A stretch of DNA of 64,000 nt from Cubamyces lactineus (lineage: Eukaryota > Basidiomycota > Agaricomycetes > Polyporales > Polyporaceae): the NCBI GenBank assembly GCA_022376465.1, contig JACDTU010000003.1, positions 2,418,001 to 2,482,000 on the forward strand, read 5' to 3'. The notes beneath the pieces were generated by a model. It saw only the letters and a program-made list of their open reading frames with translations. It was not told where the DNA came from and ran no database searches. Each line of letters begins with the position of its first letter. The first letter of the stretch is position 1. Below are positions 48,315 to 58,547 of this stretch, one piece after another. Both the position numbers and the translations under genes were made by a program.

Positions 48315-49037
48315 GTCAGGCGAAGGCAGGTAAGGAGCGACGCGCGTTGGACGCGGGAGCGGAAGCTTGAGAGGAGGCGGACACGACGAGGATAAACTTG
48401 ACTAGACGCGGGCGGAGGGGGGAGTTGGGTATATAACGGACGGGCTATGCTGGATCGAGAGCGCCGGGGATCCAACGCCGGTCTGTGGTCTGGTTGGAAA
48501 TGGATGGCGACAGCATGTGGGTCGTGCATTTCCGGGGCCTGGGGCATAGAACATCTGCAGCGAGGGCGGGGTTGGCAGGTGAGCGTTACCGGACCGCTGG
48601 GATGGGCCATACAGCCCCCTCGAGCGGTACGAGCGGCCTCAACAAGAACAAACCTGTAAGAGGAGTTTGATGCCGTTCTGATCAGCACAGCTCGGGCACA
48701 CGGTGGAGATCACATCACTCGAGACGCTTAGTGCTGCAGAATATGAGCCGCGGGTAAGTGCGCCTGGTCGACACAGCCGAGGAATGCAGGCACACGTACC
48801 CAGCCAGCGTGTTGTATGGTTCATGGCCGGTTGGAGCGGGTATGCAGAACTCTACATTGCTGGAGGAGTTGTGCGGCTGGAGAGAGGCCTACCGACTAGA
48901 GACGACTGGCCAGCTGTCCTCCCGTTCCACTCCCTCGGTCGCGTTCCTTATCTAGCCCAAATCAGGCCGCGCGACTCTGCACTGCTTCTTGGCATGTCAG
49001 CACATATGTGCTTGTCACAGACGGAACCACGTCAGGC
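48315..49037. other. Intergenic region with GH79 promoter
   Basis: About 720 bases between the GH79 start and the tRNA gene. It carries the TATA box noted for GH79. No other coding frame with family similarity. Confidence 0.4.
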
Positions 49038-49121
49038 GGCCTGGTGGTCTAGTAGTATGATTCCTTCTTAGGGTTTCTCACTATTTGGAGGAGGTCCCGG
49101 GTTCAATTCCCGGCCAGGCCC
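49038..49121 (+). tRNA. tRNA-Pro (anticodon AGG) with a 12-base intron
   Basis: Cloverleaf read directly. The acceptor stem GGCCTGG pairs with CCAGGCC. The D arm starts GTCTAGTAGTATGAT. The anticodon stem CCTTC (49063-49067) pairs with GGAGG (49087-49091). The loop holds TTAGGG with AGG at 49070-49072. An intron of 12 bases (49074-49085) sits at the canonical place one base 3' of the anticodon. The T arm CCGGG-TTCAATT-CCCGG includes the B-box GGTTCAATTCC. A run of six T follows at once as the pol III stop. The discriminator base is C. The sequence otherwise resembles the usual eukaryotic tRNA-Pro(AGG). Confidence 0.92.
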
Positions 49122-49474
49122 TTTTTTGCTCCCAGCGACTTTCTAACCCAGTACCAGATCTGAACGTATATGCCAAGATTTGCAAGTCTGAAACCTTCAA
49201 TTACCCGTACCGAGAGCACGGCGTTCGTGCCCGTCGTCGAACGAGTGCATCCAGGCGAGATTCTTCGATCTAGTGGCGCTGCGTGCACACTGCACGACCG
49301 GAGATGATCAGGCTCTTTTCCCACTCCCACGGATATCTTCGGCTCCAAGCATATTTATCATCACAAACAAAGCTGAGAAGCGAAAGTACACGTTGATGAT
49401 ACATACATCCATCCTTCCGAGAAGATATCTGAGATTTCCTGAGACTCTGTGTCCAATGACGAGCATCCTACCGC
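49122..49474. other. Intergenic region, 3' UTR of the AAA ATPase
   Basis: About 350 bases. The first six bases after the tRNA are its T-run terminator; the remainder is the likely 3' UTR of the minus-strand AAA ATPase. Nothing else seen. Confidence 0.35.
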
Positions 49475-51568
49475 TCACGAGATGAACGAGCGGCCAAGAG
49501 CCGCCGCCGCCGAGGCCATAGCGCGCACATCGCGCCTCCCGCTGAAACCCTCGCGCTGGGCATCGGGCATGGCACCAGGCATCCTCCCCGCGGTTGCGAC
49601 AGCGGAGGTAGAACCGGACGTGTCCCAAATCCGCGCCGAGGGTTGCCCCATCCGAACCGAACGGAGATCGATTTGCGGCGGCCGCCCTCCATTGGACGGC
49701 GCAGAAACGCCTTGCGTGCCTCGACCAAACGCCGCGACGTACGGAGCGCCATCAAATGACCTCATCGTATCCTTGTCCTTGTCGAGTTGCTTGCGGAGAA
49801 CCTTCACCTGCTCCAATAGCAGGTCTTTGAACTCCGGCTTGTCGTCGCCGTCGTGGCCAGCGAGAAGAACCAAGGAGGAGACGCTAGATGCGTTTGAGTC
49901 GTCAGGGAGCTGCGGCGATGTGATGGGAACCGACGAGTGACTCACAAGGCTTCCTTGAGGTAGGCAAAACTGAAGCCGTCGGTCTTTGAGGCGACCTCTT
50001 TCACCAAGCTGTCCGGGAAAGCGATGTTCTTGTTGTTCTTGAGCTTGTTCTGCCAGTACTGGATGTAAAGCGTACGCTCCTCCTCGTCAGGGTCGTCGAA
50101 CAAGCTGGGAACTCGTCAATGACAGCCGCATAAACGTATGTTGGGATCACAAACTCACTACTTGCGGTCAAAGCGGCTCGGACGGTTGTTCAGGGCGGGG
50201 TCAAGCCGCTCGAAGTGGTTGGTTGTACCGATGAGGAGGATGCCGTCGTTGCCTTCCAAGCCGTCCAGCTGGTTCAGGAAGAACGACCGGTTGCCATCGT
50301 TGATGAGCGCGTCAAGGTCCTCGAGGATCAAGACGCAAGGCGCCATCTGCCTCGCCTTGGAGAACACCTCCGACATGGAGCCCTCTTCACCACGCCATGA
50401 GCGGAAGCTCTTCACATATAAAGGCGCGTAGCCGCGTGCATCGCAGTCCTTCATCACGGCCTTCATACTGATCGTCTTGCCGTTACCTGACCATGACTCA
50501 TTGAGACTACCTCTCAAACACGAGCACGAGCACACTCACCTGGGGGGCCGTACATGATGATTCCACGCTGTTCATATGCATTTAGCGTCTAGCTGAATGG
50601 CCAAACATTCGCACAAACCTTCCACGGTATGCCGAGAGACTTGTAGAGCTCCTCAGAGTCAAAGAAGCCGAACAGGTCTTTCTTGAGTGCGGTCTTGAAC
50701 TCCTCCTTCAAAATGACGTCTGCCCAGTTCGCCTTCTGCACCTCCGACCACAAGCTGTGGCTCTTCTGCCAGAAGCCGTTGTCGAACACTAGCACTTCAT
50801 CATGGAGTTGGTCGCTCCATGCACCAGCAGCTATCAAGAACGACCGAGCAGGCTCCTCGGGCCCCTTGTGCAGAATGAAGTGCTGGGTCGTCTGACCAAA
50901 GCCGTAGGGATACTGATAGCTGCATGTCAACTATGCTCCCGCATGGCACCGTCAAGCAACTTACTCTAATCACGTATAACAAGAAGTCATACTTCTGCTC
51001 AGGCTGGTCAGTGCCTCATGATCGTGCGAAGTAACGCCGCAACGTACGTCCCATGCCAGGCGGAAAGCCCCGAACGAGATGCTGTCAACGAGGACGCCGG
51101 GAATTCTCGAGAGACGCCTGGCCAGAGGCACGAAGTGAATGGTGCTGATAATATCCGACGGGGAAAGAGGCTGGGCAAAAGCCCCGGGGAAGCCTAGGAT
51201 GTTGATGTTCCCATCGTATGCAGCAACAATGGAGTGGTCGGGATACAGCTTGCGCAACTGCCTCGCTCTGTGAGGCGTTAAGCACCATCCTCCGACTCAT
51301 TACGAAACAAAGTGAACGGACCCAAACTGTGCGGGATCCGCGAACTTCCCAGACGCTGCCATCACCAAGTCAATATGCTAAGCTCGTGAAGTCCACCACC
51401 CGAGCCGCAAGCGTGCAACCCACCCTGGTCCACCCAGGAATCATAGAAAGGATCTTCGGCATTCACGCCGGACTGGGGTCCGGAGCCGTTGTTGTCCTCC
51501 TCAAAGGTAACCTTGATGAATGCGTCCTCAAGGTCTTTCATATCCGTGGTACGCTTGGCTTGGTCCAT
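49475..51568 (-). CDS. AAA-type ATPase with unrecognised N-terminal domain
   Basis: Soluble P-loop ATPase, about 550 residues in roughly nine exons, starting MDQAKRTTDMKDLEDAFIKV. The N-terminal half (ARQLRKLYPDHSIVAAYDGN, FVPLARRLSRIPGVLVDSI, QYPYGFGQTTQHFILHKGP) is family-specific and not recognised. The AAA core has a Walker A split by an intron (MYGPPGNGKTISMK), Walker B CVLILEDLDAL, sensor-1 IGTTNH and the arginine-finger region NRPSRFDRKY, followed by the small helical subdomain. A low-complexity Gly/Ser/Ala/Arg tail ends AAALGRSFIS. It resembles the fungal single-AAA group distantly related to YjoB/BCS1 type proteins. No BCS1 membrane segment is visible. Substrate unknown. Confidence 0.75.
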
Positions 51569-51870
51569 TCGGAGGAGCAGGAGGGAAAGATGGGAGATGG
51601 AGACGATGCCTTCTCGCTGTTGTTGATCTAAGGAACGTCCTGGATATATAACGCGCGGCCTCGCAGTCCGCAGCGACGAGCGTTGGAAGTATGAATACCG
51701 AGCTGGGCCTGGGACCGTTGCTTGCTCAAGACGCTCAAGATCCCCGCAGCGGTAATATAGACGCTCATACCAGCGACGCCTTGATCAGTGCACGTGCACT
51801 GTTGACTCGGCCTTCTCCGACGCTGGCGAAAGCGGAAAGGCTGGCACAATTCTCCTCTCCACCGACGACC
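51569..51870. promoter_or_regulatory. Divergent promoter between AAA ATPase and TOM20
   Basis: About 300 bases between opposite start codons. A TATA-like TATATAA lies near 51644-51650. It is about 80 bases from the AAA ATPase ATG and over 200 from the TOM20 ATG, so it more likely serves the AAA gene. Confidence 0.45.
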
Positions 51871-52652
51871 ATGTCCTCCGCTCGGACGTCTACCATCTTC
51901 ACCGTCGCGGCCGTCACGGTCCTCGGCGGCCTTGTCGCGTACGCCGTGTACTTCGACTACAAGCGGCGGAATGACATCGAGTTCCGCAAGAAACTGCGTA
52001 CGTGGTGGTTCACGTCCGGCCTTTGTCCGCGCGGCAGCCTCACTGACGTTGGTCATACCACAGGGAAGGAGAAGAAGAAGGTGACGAAGCAGACTCAGCA
52101 GGCACAAGCACAGGCTGAGGCTGCTTCTGCGGTCAACCCTGCTGAGCTCAAAGCGACCATTCTCAAAATCCAGGCGGAGGAGCTCCCCGCGACGCCGGAC
52201 GAGAAGGAGTCGTACTTCATCATGCAGGTCCAGGTCGGTGAGCAGCTGGCTCAGCAAGGTATGTTTTACACGCGTTATGGTCTCGCAATGGTGTGTTGTT
52301 CAACCCACGTTATAGGACCTGCCTTCTACCTCCCGGCTGCGGCGGCGTTCTTCCGCGCTCTGCGTGTCTACCCCTCCCCCGTGGAGTACATCATGATGCT
52401 TCAGCAAACGCTCCCGGCTCCGATCTTCAAGGTATGTGTATGCATGCTTCTTGTGAGGCCAGCTTTACTGATTGCTCGTAGATCTTTATGGAACTTGTCA
52501 ATGCGGAAGTGAGTGGCGCCTCTTCATCGGAGAAGCAGCATGAGGGTCCTGGGGACGAGGAGACGAGCCCGACGAGGACAGGTCCTCCGTCGGAGACGTC
52601 GTCTCAAGAGTGGGATAGACTCACGGACCCGGGGAGCCAGCCGGCCCCTTGA
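51871..52652 (+). CDS. TOM20: Mitochondrial import receptor TOM20
   Basis: Outer-membrane receptor that recognises mitochondrial presequences. About 190 residues in four exons. The N-terminal membrane anchor (IFTVAAVTVLGGLVAYAVYF) is followed by DYKRRNDIEFRKKLRKEKKK. The Gln/Ala-rich linker leads to the presequence-binding fold (YFIMQVQVGEQLAQQGPAFY, AAAAFFRALRVYPSPVEYIM, LQQTLPAPIFKIFMELV). The C-terminus is a Ser/Pro/Glu-rich tail ending SQPAP. Introns fall near 51997-52065, 52260-52316 and 52432-52482. Length and layout match fungal Tom20. Confidence 0.92.
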
Positions 52653-52911
52653 GATCACCCTATCGATAGCACGACTTTATAATGCCGCTTATACGCTGCT
52701 GCACGCTATCCCATCTTCTCTGCTCTGCTTGTGCTCTGCCATCATCAGATCCTAATATACGCACTTTCTCCCCCTTCTCTGTCTTTTGCTGCGTAGACGG
52801 TTGCCCGTATCGAAGGTGAGCGTTGGTCTCGAAAAGTAAACGGAGCATTGGCTGAGATTATCGGGTGACGCGTGCGCGATAGGTTACTATGATCACTTCC
52901 CGCCGAAGAGA

Positions 52912-54253
52912 ATGAATGTGTCCGTCCAGCTCGGGCCTCCCCAGGCTAATCAGGCAGCCAAGAAAATCCTCGTTGCAGAGAAGGACTTCATGCCCGGAGA
53001 TGTCATTTACACGGTAATCCAGCGCTTGTCAATGAGTTGGACTGTCTCTCAATATGCGGTCCGCAGGAACACCCGGTCGTTTCCGCACTCGACGACGACT
53101 TGGAGGGCAAAGGCACCCACTGCTCGTACTGCTTCCGCGCTATCGAGGAGGGTACGGCTGTCAAGCCCGAGCATGATACGCTCGGTTCTGTATACTGCTC
53201 CGAGGAGTGCAAGAACGATGCGGAGCTTGCGTGGCAGAACATCTTGTTCGGTCTTGATCCCGTCCTCCCCCCTGAACTCGATAACGGCATGGGCGCGCTC
53301 ACCGTTGAGCAGCGCAAGAAAGCACAGGCACCCTGGACAGAGTACATCACCAAGAAGTCGAAGCAGGCCAACCTGCTCGCCGCGCGCTTCGTCGCGAAGC
53401 AGATCGCGCACGAGACCGTCAAGCTGCTCAGCAACAAGCCCAAGGCGCTCATGGAGGAGCTCGAGAACATGTCCGACGGCAAGGAGAAGTACAACATCGG
53501 CGACCACGTCGAGCGGTTGCGCTTCGTCGAGGGCCACATCACCAACGAGGAGGTCAAGCTACTCGGTGCCGTCCTTGGCTCGGCGCTGCCGGGTGTTGAG
53601 CAGTCTGTCACAGAGGAACGGCATGCGGCTCTCGTTGGGAAGATGGAGTACAATGCCATCGGTGTCGTCATCGGCGAGGGCCGGGACGATAGGGTAAATC
53701 TCGTCCTTTCTTCTCTGGTTTAGTAGTTGGCTTATTACAGCACTTCAGCCCGTCAAGAGCGAACGCCCCGAGGAGCTTGAGCGCACTCGTACCCCGCACG
53801 GCACCGTGCGCCAGGTCGGCAGCGGCATCTACGTTGTCACGTCCTACGTGAGTTCTCTTCCCCGTCTGCCTCGCAGTACACCGCTAAACCACCCTGATCC
53901 AGGCCGCGCACTCGTGCGACCCGAACACGAAGCCCGTCTTCCCGAACGGCACAAACGAGCTCCACCTCATCGCGACGCGCCCGATCCAGAAGGGCGACGA
54001 GCTCACGATGGCCTGGGTCGACGTCTCCACGCCCGAGGGCGAGGACGCGGGCATCGCGCGCCGGCGGCGGCGCATCGAGCTCGCGCGCGGCTGGCGCTTC
54101 AAGTGCGAGTGCGCAAAGTGCGTGCAGGAGACGATCGCGGAGATGGAGAGGGAGAAGGAGGACGCGGACCTCGGCGTGTCCGGCGACGAGTCCAAGGTCG
54201 AGTCGTTCGTCCGCCACGAAAAGCACCCCGGCGAGGTGATGGGACCCGACTAA
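52912..54253 (+). CDS. SET-domain protein with MYND-like insert (SMYD/SET5-6-like)
   Basis: Predicted protein lysine methyltransferase, about 370 residues in four exons. A short start (KKILVAEKDFMPGDVIYTEH) is the N-terminal SET strand. A cysteine-rich insert (HCSYCFRAIEEG, then VYCSEECKND) resembles a reduced MYND finger. A helical region follows, then the SET core: AAHSCDPNTKPVFPNG (equivalent of NHSCxPN, with Ala in place of Asn), KGDELTMAWVDVS and the post-SET cysteines FKCECAKC. The C-terminus is acidic. The start at 52912 is chosen because the SET fold starts right there; no in-frame upstream ATG was found. It lies only 259 bases after TOM20 on the same strand. Substrate unknown. Confidence 0.78.
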
Positions 54254-54931
54254 GCGCAGCGGTGGTGGTTCAAAACTCTATGATCTAGAGACGTCGTTCC
54301 CGTAGCCGGAGTTCGCAGTTGCTCCCCGCTCTTAGACTCCCTCCTCCCCCTCCCCTCTCATCTGAACCTGACGGACTGCCCGCAGTTAGACAGACGTACA
54401 AGTAGCCAAAAGTTTTCCTACTTACTCATACAGACCACCGTAATCGATCACACTCTCCTTTCCTATCGTTTCAAGCCGCTCTACGCCTCTACCCAGTTCT
54501 TGGCGCATTGCAAGTCGAGTATGTTTTGAGAATACACAACACGCTTCGATTGGACTGGTGCAGCACAGTACAGTCAGCACAGTAATGATACAGGTATGTA
54601 CAGAGCAGGTAGATAGCGGAATACAGAGCGGTAGAGGTGGAGCTTCGAGGGCTTGTCGCCGCACGCGGCGGAGGATCAAATACTACTACGTACGATGAGG
54701 AGGGCGATGGCGAGGACAAGGGCGAGGGGCGAGAGAGAGAGAGAGTCGACTACTTGATCGTGCAAGACTACAACAACGGCGGCGGCTTAGGCCAGCGGAA
54801 GGAGGCGAGATTACGATGTAATACTAAAGTATATCGGTCGGTCATTCGGTCGGGCGATCGGTTGCCACACACACACACACTGTCAGTGTCTGCTCTGCGA
54901 CACAGCGTTCGTATTCGTATGTGCATCATCA
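54254..54931. repeat. Intergenic region with two dinucleotide microsatellites
   Basis: About 680 bases between stop codons of two convergent genes. It contains a GA run of eight units at about 54731-54746 and a CA run at about 54866-54880. No gene recognised. Confidence 0.6.
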
Positions 54932-57918
54932 TCAGGCCAGGCTTCTCCACATGCCTGCGAACATAGTTGTGTCAGCCCCAGAGTCTTCCGGATCTGAGGG
55001 AGAGATCTGAGGGAGACTCACCGGCAGCGGGGATCTCTTCGCGCGCCTTGAGGATCTTCAGCGCACGTTGACGCGCTTTGCCGCCCGTCTCTGGGTCGCT
55101 CTCGACGTCGTCTTCCGCGACGTCCGCGTCCACCGCAAAGTCAAGTGCACCGGGGTCGATCGAGCGCGGGCGTTCCGCGTACGAAGAACGACGTAGGGAC
55201 GACGACGAGCCGTTGCGTAAGGCGCTGACGGGACGTTCAGGGAGCGACGTCTTGGGCTGATACGAGGATATCTTCATGCCGCGTCCGAGAGGACCTATGG
55301 GGATGGCAGGGGAGCGAGCGATGTCGCCGATCCACTTGTTGTCTGTTCGAGGATACGTGAGCACAACGAATATCCGTAGCACCAACTGCGGAAAAACGCA
55401 CCATCCTCCTCTTCGTCTGTGACATCGCTGTCCGCAATCCCATTGAACCTACGATGCGACTGCGGGTTGAAGTCGTCGATCACCGTATAGTTGCTCTCCT
55501 CCGCTATCCGCTCCGGGTCGACCTCATTCGCCCTGCGCTCGCGCCCGTTCAAGAACATCTGCCACGCCTTGCTGTTCTTCTTCCACGCGCTACGGTGGCT
55601 CGGCGTGCTCGCCGCAACCAGGCGCAAGAACTCCGCCTCTCGCGGGTCCGTAGGCTGAGACCCGTTCTCGTCTTGCTGCTGAGGTCTGATCTCGATGGCC
55701 TTCTCGGCGGCTTCCGAGCGCGAGCTGTTCGCGCCAGCAGCCATCAAGGATTCCCGCAGCGAGCGGGGCCTCTCGGACGCCTCTGTTATAGGAGACGGTG
55801 GTTGACGCATGGGCGGACGCATGGCAGACGGTGCTGGTAGTGACGCCGGGCGTAACGACGAGAGCATAGGCGGGAGCCCTGAATTACTCGACGTTCGCCT
55901 GTGAGGGTTCCTGTGCGATATCCTCGGACGTTCAGCGCTCGTAGGTGTGCTCGCTTTCGGCTGCTCCGTAGGAACTTCGATGCGGGTGCCAGAGGCCTGG
56001 TCGGTCTCATTGTCCATGTCGAAGATGGGATCTGTGGGTTTCACCGTTGGAACTTCTCTTCTCGAGAGAAATTAGAAAATGTGCATCGCCACTGACCTTC
56101 GACACTAGCTGAGTGCGCACGTTGTTCAGAATCCGCGCCGGTCTCGCCCTCATCTTTGATGATAGCGACCTCGGGCTGGACATCGAAGGTCACCTTGCGC
56201 TTGCCTTTGTTGGCGCTATCCTTGTTGTCCTCAGTAGCAGCGGACTTCGCTCCTTCTTCAGACTTGGGTTGCTCGGCGGGCTGAGCCTGCTTGATAGCGC
56301 TCTTGTGCACGCGAGGTGAGCGTCCACGGCTAGTAGAAGCCACAGCAGCTTCCACAGCTTGAGACGTAGATGCAACTGGTGGCGAAACGTGCTCCTCCTC
56401 GGCATCCAGGCGACTCTCTTCCATCTGTGCCTCCAGGTCCATGACATAACGGAAGCTGGTCGCCACGTCTTTACTCTCGTCAATCTCGCGGCGGTACGCC
56501 TCCCGGATGCTTGCTTCAGCATCTACAGGGATCGCCACAGTTCGTGAAGAAGCGGTCGAAAGCGATTCTGCGCGTGTCGAGCCCGGACGTGTAGGCGACG
56601 CTCTCGCACGACCCGGCGGCCCAAAGTCCAGCGAACGGCGGGCAGCGGGTGTGCTACCATTGACCTGCTTCTGCGCGTCAGGATGATGGAAGCCAGAGGT
56701 CTTCAAGGAGGCCGAGAGGGCGGATGGGGCAGGCGCGCGGCTGTTAGACGGGTTCCTAGGTGGTGGGCTGGGTGTTGGCACAAAGGAGCTGACGCGTACA
56801 GAGGCGGAAACCGCCGGGACAGGTGAGCTGACAGTCCTCGTATGGCCTGAGACGCTGCCTCGGCGGCGCAGGGGCAGCACGCTCTTGGTAATCAAGCCCG
56901 TCTCCTCAACCAGCCGCACGCTGTCCCTGAACTTGCTCCAGATAAGGTTGACTTCCTCTTTCATGACGGCCTCCTGTTTGCGAATTTCCGCCACCTTCTG
57001 CTGAGTAATTTGGGCAATGTATTCCTCAGCCTGGTCACGCAGCTTCTGCGATCGCTCAGTGGCGAGCGCGGAAAAGTGTGAGAAGACGATATGGGATGGT
57101 GTGAAGGGCGGGGGGAGAAACAGAGGAGGGAGGTCGGGTAGATGCCGCTTGCTTTGTTCCGAGGGACCCCTGGCGTCAGGAACATCGAGAGTACTATCCT
57201 CCTTCTCCGCATTGGTTGCGGCAGGCGGTTTAGGCCCAGGGAGGACAATAGAGAATATGTTTGAATACATTGGCGAGGACTCCGTCTGAGCTATTTCGTC
57301 GTCGGTCTGCGTGATATGTGGTTAATCATGCTGGAAAAGCAACATAGACGCCAGGTTCCGCTGACTAGACGGACCATGGCACGATACCCGTACCGCTCGA
57401 TGCACGATATCGACCCAGGGCCCGTGGAGCAGCACGATATCCAGCCATGAGGACGAGATTACTCACAAGGCACCCCTGATACACCTCGAGCCATCCAGTG
57501 GCGCTTTTGACGAGCTCCTTCTCGACCCAGTCGTCGGTGGGCAAGACTGGGCCGACTTCGCTGATCAAGTCGGGGGTGATGCGCTGCAGGACGCGATAGG
57601 TGGGGAGCCCACAGACGAGACATGTCACCGTGGTGTAGCGTGTCAGCTCGTTTGAGGACAAATCCGGGTCGGGGACGGGCTTGCTGCGGCTCCTGAGGGT
57701 GACCTCGGGGTGCGCCTTAATATCGGGATGATCAATGGGCTGGGCTCGTGCTGAAAGGGGTGGACGTCACATACGACGCGGATCCCTTGGTCGCCGACAT
57801 GAACGGCGACGAAGCCGGCCTCGACCGGGGGCGGGGTATCTTGGGTGGGTTGGGCGTGTATGCGGAGGTTCAGGCATTTGCATGCATAATTACTGGGGGC
57901 CTGGCCATTGGCGGCCAT
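54932..57918 (-). CDS. Unrecognised protein with N-terminal CxC/CxxC cysteines, coiled coil and disordered C-terminal half
   Basis: Function unknown. About 860 residues in seven exons, start 57918 (MAANGQAPSNYACKCLNLRI). The first 100 residues hold a CxC (YACKCLN) and, after an intron, CLVCGLPTYRV, which together could bind zinc in a Mss4/GFA-like or similar fold; this is inference. A conserved-looking globular stretch (GPVLPTDDWVEKELVKSATG) ends at an intron. A coiled coil then contains AEEYIAQITQQKVAEIRKQE and MKEEVNLIWSKFRDSVRLVE. The remainder is Ser/Pro/Arg-rich with several helical patches (REAYRREIDESKDVATSFRY, STPSHRSAWKKNSKAWQMFL), ending AAGMWRSLA. No membrane segment. A tandem 13-base repeat (ATCTGAGGGAGA-type) lies in its last intron at about 54993-55018. 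Confidence 0.68.
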
Positions 57919-58547
57919 AGCAGCGCAGACAGCGTCCTACGAGCTGAATGGTGGGGAGGTGTATGCGTGAGCACGAGGGCGATGAGAAGGGGAAGGAGGA
58001 GGACGTACGGGGCGATGGGGAAGGAACGGAGAGAAGGAAGCGGTTGAGGAGATGTGCAAGGCGGTGGCTGCTGCAGTCACTCAGAGTCACCGGTCCCAGC
58101 GCCAATTTTTCCTCCACCCGGATTCGGCCCGTATCTCCGTCGACAGTGGGCAGCTTGGTAACAGACACGGCCGCTCTCCTCGAGGTCCACATCGCGCCTG
58201 GTGCGCTGCTCAGCCTGGCGTTATCACCGGCCTGCGCTTGGTCAGCTGAGCTAGCCGTCTTGACCTGCAGACACCCACAGCCCCCCCTCTAGTCGGCCAC
58301 ATGGGCCCTCGCCATCCATCTCTGACGCGACACGCTACGGCATCCTCATTCACGCCCTCCCCCTCCGACACTGCAAGCGACAGAAGTGTATTCTCCTCTA
58401 TCCGATCTATCATCACTCTCCCTACCTCCAGGCCCCGTATACCCAATATGCAACCCATGTCCCAAAATACGCCTCGATCCTGGTGCTCCGGCCGAGATAG
58501 CACTCGTATACGCCGTTTCCCCTCAGCCCATCCTTGAACACGCCCTG
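57919..58547. other. Intergenic region, no gene supported
   Basis: About 630 bases between two minus-strand genes. A plus-strand open frame starts at 58301, but it has no homology-like character and runs into the antisense of the CLPTM1 last exon. Probably promoter of the gene to the left and 3' UTR of CLPTM1. Confidence 0.4.
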
